A DNA stretch of 64,000 bases, taken from NCBI GenBank assembly GCA_021613335.1, contig JAJTWR010000428.1, positions 1-64,000 on the forward strand, written 5' to 3'. The position numbers were made by a program, and so were the translations under genes. The notes beneath the pieces are model-generated. The model worked only from the letters and a program-made list of their open reading frames with translations, was not told the origin of the DNA and searched no databases. The stretch is from Whitmania pigra. Taxonomy: Eukaryota; Annelida; Clitellata; Hirudinida; Haemopidae. This document shows, piece by piece, positions 23,171 to 43,000 of the stretch. Positions within the stretch are counted from its first letter, which is position 1. Every line of letters begins with the position of its first letter.

Positions 23171-24449
23171 TTAAAAGGGTACCTCGTCATATGATGGTGG
23201 ATGTGGGACAAATGCTGAGAGGGAGATTTCTTGCCCAGTGCTTATCACAGCTGAACCGTGCAGTACATTTTCCTGAGCTCCTTCAACAATGCCCGACATG
23301 ACTCTAGGTTGTAGTGTCAGCCTGCCATTGCCATGAACCAAGCTTAAAGATGAAGTTGTAGGATTTCTGTGCGATATTCTTGATGTCTGAATGTTAGTGA
23401 GAAAATCCCTGTGCCTCTGCCAGTTGATTGGCTGGAAATGCTGAATTATCCTGGGCTCAAGTGTTGTTGCTGTTGAGAAGTTTGGAAAGTTGGATGATAA
23501 GGAGTAAGGATCTAGGGCTGACCATACTAAACTTCTTGCACTGACAAAGCGAGTCCTATACCTGCTTCTCCAGTAGGCACAGACACCAGTGCAGATCATA
23601 AGAACAAAAATTGTCAGAAACCTGAAGCATACATCTTCAATTTCTGCTACCATGTTATTTTGACAATCAGCCCACAAATTAGCAGCATCTTACTAAAAAT
23701 ATAAAAACATATCCAAACACATGTTTCTGCTTCAAGACTTTAGAACAATATTCATATTGATTTGCAGGTTAGCCGAATGGATTGCGTTTCTCTATGCAGT
23801 GGCAATAGCAATAGTCCTAATGTGAAGTGTTCACAACCCAACCTGCACCGCTAGAAAGTGCCTTTGGGTAGGGGTGTAAAAATGGCAGATTTATTTTAAA
23901 AAAACCTCTGAAAACATGCAACATACTACATAGCACTATTTATATTCCTTACAACATTAATTCTAAATGACTTATAGTAAATTCATATAATCATAGACAA
24001 GTGTGTTGTCTAACTTTAAAATAAACTACTAAAACCAGATCTTCAGCTCACCAAAAAAACCAGAGATTCCATATAGCGAACTTTTCTGATGTTAGCTTTC
24101 TGATGTCAGGCTTTAAGTGTATAAAAGTGCAGCATGCACTCCCTTCCATACAGCATTTCTGATTTGGTGGACAACTTCCAGAACAAAAATATATAGACAT
24201 TAAATATCGATTTACAAAGACAAGAAGGTACTAAAATATTTTAGATATAGTATAAATTCTCACGGCTTCCCGAAGCCAGGGCAATCTTCGACGTCAGCCT
24301 TAAAAGTAAAATTACGATTGATAACATTGACGTAATAAAAAAATGCTCAATCCCATTCAAAAATTACTTAAACACATACGAAGTTCAGTTTGCTAGCAAC
24401 TCACTTCCACCAGATATAAGAACACCGCCAAAACAAAAATTGAATCCAT
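23171..24449 (-). CDS. WBP1/VOPP1-like membrane adaptor with PPxY motif
   Basis: Four exons with matching phases: 24449-24405, 24298-24264, 24174-24052 and 23621-23171, predicting 217 aa. A signal peptide (MDSIFVLAVFLYLVE) leads into a small Cys-rich ectodomain (DCPGFGKPCPPNQKCC, then GSACC). A membrane helix is assembled across the last junction (AIWNLWFFW|FLTIFVLMICTG). The LWFFWFL block and the CC...CC spacing match WBP1/WBP1L and VOPP1 proteins (LWYFWFL in VOPP1). The basic cytosolic tail ends in HPPSYDEVPF, a PPxY ligand for WW domains such as those of NEDD4-type ubiquitin ligases. Family members are endosomal/lysosomal adaptors; that location is inferred. A tRNA-like SINE sits in the last intron. 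The gene is head to head with NDUFB8. Confidence 0.82.
23766..23890 (+). mobile_element. tRNA-like SINE copy 1
   Basis: Starts GGTTAGCCGAATGGATTGCG, which contains a good pol III A box (TAGCCGAATGG), and has a B-box-like GTTCACAACCC about 55 bases later. Related sequence occurs at 53248-53375 and, inverted, at 56380-56473, where a 20-base core (CGCAATCCATTCGGCTAA) is essentially identical. It lies in an intron of the WBP1-like gene. Confidence 0.6.
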
Positions 24450-24758
24450 CAATACCCGTCCAGAGTCAGCATCTTGTTAGTTATGTTGAATGTAATATTT
24501 TCTTTACAAGTATAATTATGAAGACTGCAACGATGTCTAAAATATTACAACAAAATTAAAATATTCCATAAAAAAGTATATAGGTTCTGTTTACAAAAAT
24601 ACATTAAATATTTTTTGACATTGATATATAAGGACAGAACAAGATAAAATGTAATAATTCTCAAAAAAAATAATCATAGCAAGTATTTAATATATCACAA
24701 TGTCTCATTGATACATTATTCTTCCTTCAACGCCGACCTTAGGAGAAAACATTAAACA
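24450..24758. promoter_or_regulatory. Probable bidirectional promoter, WBP1-like / NDUFB8
   Basis: The two start codons lie only 309 bases apart on opposite strands, so both 5' UTRs and the shared promoter must fit here. The sequence is AT-rich with no obvious TATA box at a fixed distance. Confidence 0.45.
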
Positions 24759-26006
24759 ATGTCTCTGGTGTTTCGCGGTGTGGTTAGGTCTTCCTTAAAA
24801 AATCTTCGGGATTTATCCAGAAATATTCCGTTATGTTACGTGGCTGTCAGGAATGCTGGACGTAAGTTTCTAAATTTTAATTGATTGCTTTGTTTCTGAT
24901 GACCTTGATGAATGTTGGGGTTTGTAACATCTTTAATAATGCTGTATGAGTTATAAACCGAATATTTGCAAGATTGGAACAAGGATTGGAAGCCTGGACC
25001 ATATCCCAAAACAGAAGAAGAAAGGAGGGCTGCTGCCAAAAAGTACAACCTGATACCTGAGGATTATGAACCTTATGACGATAAAGATGGCTTGGGTTAT
25101 GGTGATTATCCAAAGCTTCCCCTTAAAAGTGCTGAGGGTAAGGATCCTTACCATCATTGGGATATAACTCATCTAAAGAAGAATTATGGAGAACCAGTAA
25201 GCTTTAAGATATGTTTTTATTAAGTAAATGCTTATTGACTTCACTACTAAGGCAATCACTTGCTATGAAATAAAAGGGAGCCAGAGCAAAATGTGATACC
25301 AGAATGCCTTTGATAATCTCCAGATGCACATTGATGGGGATCTTATGACTGAAGACAAGTGGAGTCCAGACACAAAAAGATATTATAGCGAGTAAATTAA
25401 AATCAATTTTTATGCGTTTGTATTTTCTGATTTTTTGAGTGCCTTTTGTAATCAGGTAGGATTTGAAGGCATTTCTTAATCAATTCATTATTTATGTGGC
25501 CCTTACTGAGAGAAATCCCTGGCAGTGCAGGCAGGGTTCCAGACAGGACTGTTGTTGTTACTGCCGCATGCATTATTATTCATTTTTAATAAGTAGAAAA
25601 GTTTCTGTTGTGTCTGACTTTATTTATAGTTTTTGGGTTCAACAAGATTCTTCTAATTTGTCTAAATATGGCATTTTGTCGTAATGTGTATTTGTTAGAT
25701 TTTTTTTGAAAGTTTAGGAAAATAATAATTTAATGATTTTGTCATCATTTTATTTATGTCTTGTTCGTAATTATCCAGTTGGGTGATGTTCAGGAAGTTT
25801 ATGGTGGCCGTCGGGGGAATGTCATTGTTCATCTTGTTAGGCCCTGAAGATGGTTACATTAGAGACCAAGTAAGGATTTTGTAACAATTACTTATGAAGT
25901 GGCTAAAATTTCCAATTTTCATTAACAGAAACCAAAGCAGATCTGGTCGCCAGGTGTCGTGCATTACAGTTTTGATCTTGAGGGATCTGATGGAGATCAC
26001 CATTAA
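24759..26006 (+). CDS. NDUFB8: NADH dehydrogenase 1 beta subcomplex subunit 8
   Basis: Accessory subunit of mitochondrial complex I, membrane arm. Five exons with consistent phases: 24759-24861, 24973-25196, 25324-25391, 25779-25869 and 25929-26006, predicting 187 aa (human protein 186). The basic N-terminus looks like a mitochondrial presequence. The core is unmistakable: PGPYPKTEEERRAAAKKYNL, then EDYEPYDDKDGLGYGDYPKL, then KKNYGEP. The single membrane helix spans exon 4 (FMVAVGGMSLFILLG), and the tail ends GVVHYSFDLEG, matching the VVHYE end of the human protein. The middle and C-terminal parts are divergent. An AATAAA begins at the last base of the stop codon (26006-26011) and another lies near 26061. 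Confidence 0.93.
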
Positions 26007-26296
26007 ATAAAACCTTTGGATTTTCGAATAAGCTAATATAGTTTCTTGATCAGTGGAGAAATAAACTTATGAGTCTGGTTTCCCGATCGAACTCGTCTCG
26101 ACAAATCTTAATTAGCCTATTATTTGCAGCATAGTGAAACTAAGGTTGCAAAATTGGTTCGGAAAGAAAGAGCTGTGCAAAAATTACCGAAGGCGGACAT
26201 GAGCGGTGAATCGCTATCTTTACCTTTTTGTGGGTGCTGTTGTGACTTGCTAAGTGTTCGTTCGGCCGCTTTTGAGACGTAAAATTTTGAATCTGA

Positions 26297-26308
26297 GCCC
26301 ACGTGGGC
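26297..26308. promoter_or_regulatory. E-box palindrome upstream of MKK4
   Basis: GCCCACGTGGGC is a perfect 12-base palindrome around the CACGTG E-box bound by bHLH-Zip factors (USF, MITF/TFE, Myc-Max type). It lies 58 bases before the MKK4 start codon in a locally CpG-containing stretch, so it may be a promoter element or lie in the 5' UTR. Confidence 0.45.
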
Positions 26309-26365
26309 TGGGATAGCAACGGATTTAAAGGGTATATATCGTTCCTTTAAGGTTGAATTTCGCAA

Positions 26366-32636
<6,271 letters not shown>

Positions 32637-34065
32637 TGTTATTATAACTATTGGCGAACTCTCCCTTCATCTGCCACAGATTTTGCATGCCTGAAGTTTG
32701 GTGGCTGCTTAAGTTGAGTTACCGAATGTTTCTAAGTTTTCATAAAATTCTTTGCGTGTTGTAAAACTCAACCCGTGAATTTGTCAGATGGACTCCAGCA
32801 TACCTTGCAAATCTGCTTAAATCTCTTCCAGTTAGGATAGTTTGTTCTGACTCTGTTACCCTGTAGACCTCCCACGTCTTTCACTCCGATGATTGTTTTT
32901 GATTGTTCGATGGTATGGCGGTTTTATAGATAATTACCCCTGTGAGCAATAACCAGTGTCATAACTGTTTTGTCGACTGAGCCAACCTTAACTTGGGCAC
33001 CTTTCGCAGTTAAATTAGTGCAAGGATTGTGACCTCAACTAGTATTTCTTCCCACAGTCCGAGGTTTTATCTGAGTTTGGTTGTAGTCTGCTGTAATGTT
33101 TTACAATGCCACACAGCTTCTAATTTCCAACCATCAAACAATTATTCACAAATAAATTACGGTAATTGTGCAAGGCCTTATGAAACATGTAAGTGCACTA
33201 AAAATCCTGCACTTTTGGAGAAAGTGTTAGCCACTATAAATTTGACTGATTGTTTTGTTCAACTTTCTACCATTTGCAACGGTTTAGGAAATTTGTAAGA
33301 TTAACTTTGGCTCCCTGTTGTGTGATATTTTCATGTAGCTGGCCACAGGATACTGTAATTCCAGGGCAGAGCCACAATTCAAGCCCGTCTTAATGCAAAA
33401 CATTCAAGATATGAGCAATTCGACGATGCCGAGCATGTCACATCTGGATGTCTGAATGTGTAATCTAATCTAAATTAATTTCTTATCATGATCTCAATCA
33501 ATAAAAAGTGTGTAAAAATGCTTTCCTAGTAAATGTTGGCAAAATGTGCAATGCATTGACATCATTATCAGTTTTTAAGCATTAGACAGACTTGCCCAAG
33601 AAGCAATTTCGGTCTTCATTCAGCATGCATACATTAACAAAAGCTCTGTATTATTCATTTTGGGACAAGTTTTGGACATGTTGATGGGATTTCAGCAAAA
33701 GCTGAATATTGTGACTGGCCTACAATTTTAATGCAAATATTGTTTTTCTTAGCCACAAATAGCCAAATTAGAATCTGGCCTGCAATTTTGTTTAACGTTC
33801 AAAAACTTTAATAGAGACATAAGAAATATAAAAGTTAAGGTTGACTTTAATTAAATTAAGGTCTGACACATTACCCCAATATACTGTGTTTTCCACCGAA
33901 ACAAAATGTTGCTCGAGTCTTAAGCAATCAGAAATTAAGAAAAAGGGAAGACGTGGAGAGACAGCTCATATCCTGTAGAACTATGTTAATGAAAATTACA
34001 TAACACTGCAAGCACGCATCTCTAAAGCATGGAAAGATGTGGTGAGAGTTATGCGGGATTTGTCT
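32637..34065. other. Convergent intergenic region, MKK4 and SKP1 3' ends
   Basis: Holds the 3' UTRs of the two convergent genes. The clearest polyadenylation signal for MKK4 is AATAAA at 33500-33505. A plus-strand reading frame at 33029-33298 with a hydrophobic start has no ATG start and no recognisable family and is not called. Confidence 0.4.
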
Positions 34066-37083
<3,018 letters not shown>

Positions 37084-40000
37084 TCAGGTGAATAGATGAG
37101 AACTTTGTTCTGTAATTGGACCATTCTGAACACCTTGGTCATAGCAATGGTGACTTTTTGAAGTTGTGTCCTTTATTTTGGTGGACTGCTGATCACAAAC
37201 ATATTCAGAATCACTTAGTTCTGCCAAAGGTTTAGACATATCGTTAGCTTGACCGACAGTCAATCCAATTTGACGAGCAATCATTGGATTCTTATTGAAA
37301 CTTTTGGGCAGAACTAGAGGAGACACCTTCTTCAAACTGATGTTGCTTGTTTCATTCGGAGGGGTGCACACAGCTTTAACATAATTTAGTGCTAAATTTG
37401 ACTTGATAATTGACTCTGAAGGTCCCTCCTTGGAGACAGGAAACAGACTTATGCTTGTGGGCTCAACCGATGCTGCCTTGAACTGTACAACAGGTACCGA
37501 CTGCATGTGATACACAGGAATGGGGGTCATAAAAGTGTTGGCCTTTGGAGAAGTGATTTGGTTATCTAGAGACCAATAAACGGTACGTTTTGGCCAATCA
37601 AATCGAGATTTTTCTCTTGATGAATTAAGACTTGAAGATGAAAAAGGGGCAGAGTTTGCCTCAACATCTATAGTTTTAATTTTACTGGGAATGTGCTGTA
37701 TAGGGATGGTTTTTATGTCCCCAATTTTCTGACTGGATTTAACTATCTGATTCTTTACTGACCTCACTGACATCAAATTGGTTAATGAACCAGAGCGAGT
37801 GGCATCTGGTTCACAGGGGTTGCTAAATATTTTTGATTGAAGACTGTCAGGACAGGAAGGTTCAGATGTCATAATGCAAACGGTTGTGGCTGAACGGTTA
37901 GACCTCGAACCTAGAGCCCTTCTTTTAGTGGGTGAGAGATTGTGGTTCGTTTTGGATTCAAATTGATTTAGATTTGAAACATTCAGGGATGAGGTTGTTA
38001 TAGGAGATATGTTACTCGGCCAAGGCATTTCAGAGTTTGGAGAGCTGTTACATGGAGAACTAGGAGAGCAGATGACAAGAGACTCGATCGGTGAATGATG
38101 ATGCTCAGAGTCCGAGTCCAACAAAAATTCTCGATTTGCTATCATAGGAGTTGTATGTGGTGGATCTAATTTTGAGGAAGTCTTGCAATGGTCCACATCA
38201 ACAGGACCCATCTTGGGAATCAAGTCAGTGAGTTCTTGAAGCAGTTGGGAGAGACTCTTGTCTTTATGTTCACGATTCAAGAGTTTCTGCTGTTGCTTTG
38301 AAGCATGCCTTTGATGAACCCTGAGATGGGGTTGTGAGTTAATTGAGGATGAAGAGGAAGATCTCGACGGAACCGACTTTTGACCAACTTCTTCAGGAGT
38401 TGACCTCAGGCAGATATTGTCCAGTTTCTTTGAATCCATATTATTTTCCATTTTGCAATACCTGTAGAGCACCAAATCTTTGTTGAGTGATTTATTGGAT
38501 GAGGAAACACTGTTGATGCTTGTTGGTGGATGAAGTTGAGGTTTTCTAGAAGGGGACAGAGCAGAAATTCCTGGTGAAGGAAATTCAGAGCCTGTAAATG
38601 AAGTCTCAGAGCTGCGCCTATCACTAGTCGCAGTGACCTCACTCATCATTTCCCTCCATGTATCCTCCCCAGTTCCACTTTCACTTTCTAAATCAACCAT
38701 TTGAGAGAATCTGTGAGTCATAGTTGAAGGCATAACATCAGGACCTCCATCAGCAGGAATCTCCAGTTTTGCCTTTGATCTCAATTTAACTCCTATTTGC
38801 GATGGCTCACAAACACCGGCCTTACCTTCACTTTCTGGCAAGCTTTCAAGCTCACCCTTATGTTCCTTTTCAAATTCATTTATCATTTGTTCCACAGTTG
38901 GAGTTTCAAATGCTCCAAGAGGCTTTGAAGGTCTTTCAAGCTTTTGACTTTCTTCTGTTTCTGGAGGAGTATCCAACTTGGCCTTCCTCAAATCTTCTAA
39001 GGTAGTTCTGAGGACATTAATTGTGTGATCATCTGAATGATCAAACTCCCTTGCCAATTTGTTTTGGAAAAAATCCATAAGCTCTTCCATATTCATCTTA
39101 AGAATGCGTGCTGGGGAAAAATTTTAAGAATTCAATCTGAAAGACGATTGAGAAATTGTAACATTCAAGACAATACAAGAATAGTGCAATTACATACGTA
39201 TACTACAATAAAATATCAATATTGCTATTAATACCATTACCAAAATGTTCATACTTCTATGAAGTTTGATGATGGTGAGTGCCATGGCAATTAGAACTGC
39301 CTCTCCTTCCATCACATAAATGTCCCAGAATCTCAGAGTCAGAGAAAATGGAGTCTGCAATAATTAACATCACTATTCCCAAACAAATATGATTTGATAT
39401 GAAATAAATATGATATTTATCCATTAACTGCAACCAGGCACAATTATTACTATTATCATCTTCTTCACTAACCCTGTCTAAGAAGCACTGCAGAAACCAC
39501 TTGACAGAATAAAGAGTTGGATACATCTCATTCCTGTCCTAAAATTTCAATATGAACAATTATCATGAATTTTCAGAAACAAATCAATAATTCTGATAAT
39601 ATTTTCTTGTAAAAACTCATTATGAATAAAGGAAGTGTCCTCAGATCATAGCCTTGCAAAGGGGAAGTGAAAGGACAACTGGTGAATTGAAAACATTTCA
39701 TCAAGTGTAATTTAACTTCAACCATTTACCAAATGCTTCTTGATCTTTGGCAGAAATTTCTTAAGAACCTTGTTGAAATGTTCCTGGTATCTCAAGAGTT
39801 TAGGAAATCCAGGGACAAAAAAGCCTGTGATAACAGTTATCCCCAATTTAAAAATATAGTATGTATTTTGCAAGTTCAAAAATACCAAAAAAAAATTACT
39901 TTTTACATAAACAAATTGGCATTATAAAGACAATGTTAGAATCATTGCAAGCTTTCAGCAATAAACAAAATTAATATTATTAACTAAGGTTTTGGTTGGG

Positions 40001-43000
40001 CTGTTAACAATTAATGATTTTTTTAATGATTGAAAATGATACAAATGATTGAATTGATAACAAAATCAATCTAATACACTGATCAAGTGGTTGGATTTTA
40101 TAAATGTTCTTTTTTAAAGTCGGAAAAAATAAAATCGCTGTCATTGTTCAAAAACTCATTTACTCCATAAATTTTAGCCTTTTAAGCAGACTGTAACAAG
40201 TTAAAGATGCATGCAGTTTATTCATAATAAACCAGATGTGCTGTTTCTCATGCTACGAATGATCTAAGCTGGCTTACATAATACTGTAAGAACAAAACAT
40301 GACAATTTTGGAAAACAGGAATTAACTTTCCACCAAAACAGAGGCTAAATGACTCCAGAATTTTTGGGTATACTACGGCAGTTGATTCAGCAATTCGATG
40401 ACAAATGTTGCACTCACAGTCTTCAGACTAAGATTCCGAATCACTGCAAATTAACATCGGTCACAGTTTCTTTTGTGTAGGGTCTACACTTTGACTGTTA
40501 TCCCCAAATTTATTTATTCATTTTATCAGTCTGCTTATTACAGTTCAGTAATGTTTGTTTAAGGATATTGGTCACTGACAAAACGAATTCACTTATGCTC
40601 TTGCAAGCAGTCTCTCACCTGGGCTACTGCAATTTTATCCTCTGTGGCATATCTGCCTCCCTTATCCTCTCTCTTCAGCTCATCTAAAACAAGTTAGCTA
40701 ACTTTCCTTGACCCTAATCTTAACAGCTCTGAGGTCCTGACGCCCACTGGCTACCCACACATCACCGTATCATTTACAAAATATCTTTACTTACTTATCT
40801 TACGTTAACCACATCCAAACCCCTAACTCAATCATCTAATTCAGCACCGCAAAATCCCTGATCGCTCATCCTCTACAATTCATCTTCATCAACCAGTCCA
40901 TCATCAACCGAGGCTATTCCCATGTTAGGCTATGCCTTGCCCGCTGTCTGGAACAGCCTGCCTCCCAACCGACACTCGAGATAGGTCTTCAAGCATCAGC
41001 TGCCCATGTTAATGATTAATTGCTGAAAATGACTGTTTAACGATTAATTTATTTTATGATGATCATAATGATGATAAATTAATCGTTAAACAGTCATATT
41101 CAGCAATTAATCATTAACATGGGCAGCCCTAACATTACAGTTTAAAGTGGTCATAATGTATTTAAGGGCACCAAATGTTTTTGCAAAACTCTTTTAAACA
41201 TGGATTTTATACTCTCAAATTTGATTACATAATTTAAAAGCCATAATGAAATCTCATAATAAAGTTAAAAATGATTTGATAAAGTGCCATTTATTAAAAT
41301 TACCAAAATTGGAATTTGCCTATAAAATGTAGACACATACCTTCATTGTTTTAGTGGCTAAGTAACTAAGATTAGGGCTAAGTAACTAAAACTCCAAAAT
41401 AGGAGCAAATTAAAAAATAATTTAAAACTGATATGGCAATGGTACCATGCATTTTGTGTCTGTCTCCATTTAATAGACTGACCAGTGCCCAAAATGCATC
41501 CTGCAAAGATAATCATAAGTAGGACTTCCATTACATTTCTCTATCAACCAATGTCATCAAATTACCTCCTCATTGAGATACATAAGTACCAATGCAGCTA
41601 TTTGGCTCATTCCTTGGCAATACCCAACTTCTGAGTTGTACATTGAATAAGCAACAAGAACATTGAACAAGGCCTGTTGCCTAAGTTAAGTACAAATGAT
41701 AATGATACCATCATAGTATAATCATAATATCATGCAGAAATTATTTACAATAACATCATTAACATGCAAAAGAACATCATTAATTATTAATAACTCTTCT
41801 CAAAACTTACTTGACATCATATCGCTTCCTGAACATGACATGATCACGAAATGTTCTGTTGACGTCCAAGTCCACCTGCCTCACTTCGAGAGACCACTTG
41901 CGACCAATAGTTTTCATTTTCTACATATTAAGCCACATGTCATTAAGTGTTAAGAATAATTCTACATAGTTAATATTAACTATTGCTATTACTTCATAAA
42001 CTCCTTCATTTTCATCTAGCATTTTTGGGATGTTGAGAAGCTTTGACCAAGCTGAACCTCGAACAGCAAGTGGAATTCCCTTATAGATCCTCCTGGTGAG
42101 CTGAATTATAGTATTATGAAATAAGTAAAGATATAAGATTTCAAGACTTCAAGATTTGTATCATTCTAAAGCAACATCACCAACCTTATCGCCAGGATAA
42201 TAACGCTGCCAGCTTTCCTCATGCAACATTTTGACCCACTTCTTGGACCTGGCAATTTCTGACATCTTTGACTGTGCAGAGACAGCAACAATTGCAACAG
42301 AAGCATTAATAACAATAACAAACTGGCAATTAAAACCTTAAAAAGTCCCTCTTAATAGTTATAAACCTTTTATCAGATTGCTAGAGCTACAATGTACCTT
42401 TAATTCAGCAAGTTCAAAAAGATTTAAAAATGCTGGATTCCAAGCAATCATTAACTTGAGAATTTTAATAAGTGACTTCATGGTGCCAAACAAAATAATA
42501 TAACTAATAGCAACTTTGATAATAAGTTAATTATGTAGTGACACAAATAAAATGCATACCTTTTCATTGTCTTTTTCCAAAAGCTTTTCACTGAAATTAG
42601 AGAAATTATAGATACTTAATTGGTTATGAGTTTGTAGCTGATTATTTAATGATAAATTTAAGAAAAGGGGTCTCAGAGATGAACTAGCTCAAACAAAACA
42701 GCACTAATAAAAAAAATAATAGAAAATAAAAACTAGTTAAGTCTCAGACTTCTCAGCTTTGATGATGCGCAACGTTACAAAAACTTCATGCAATTCCGTA
42801 AAATAATACTGTCAATAGTATTCAAAGTGGTCATCATTTTCATCATCATCATTGTCATGCAGATAATTAGTTGGGTTCCATAACTCCAAAACTGACTTGA
42901 CTAGCGCACACACGTTTCTACCCTTTAAAAAATGTTCAAAGTTTTCAAACATTAATTAAAAATAGTTCCAGATTTTTTTATTTTTTGTAAATACTCGTCC

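Noticed and set aside
33029..33298. 89-aa plus-strand frame with a hydrophobic, signal-like start and several cysteines
   Set aside because: No ATG start (GTG only), no family recognised, and it lies in the MKK4 3' UTR region.
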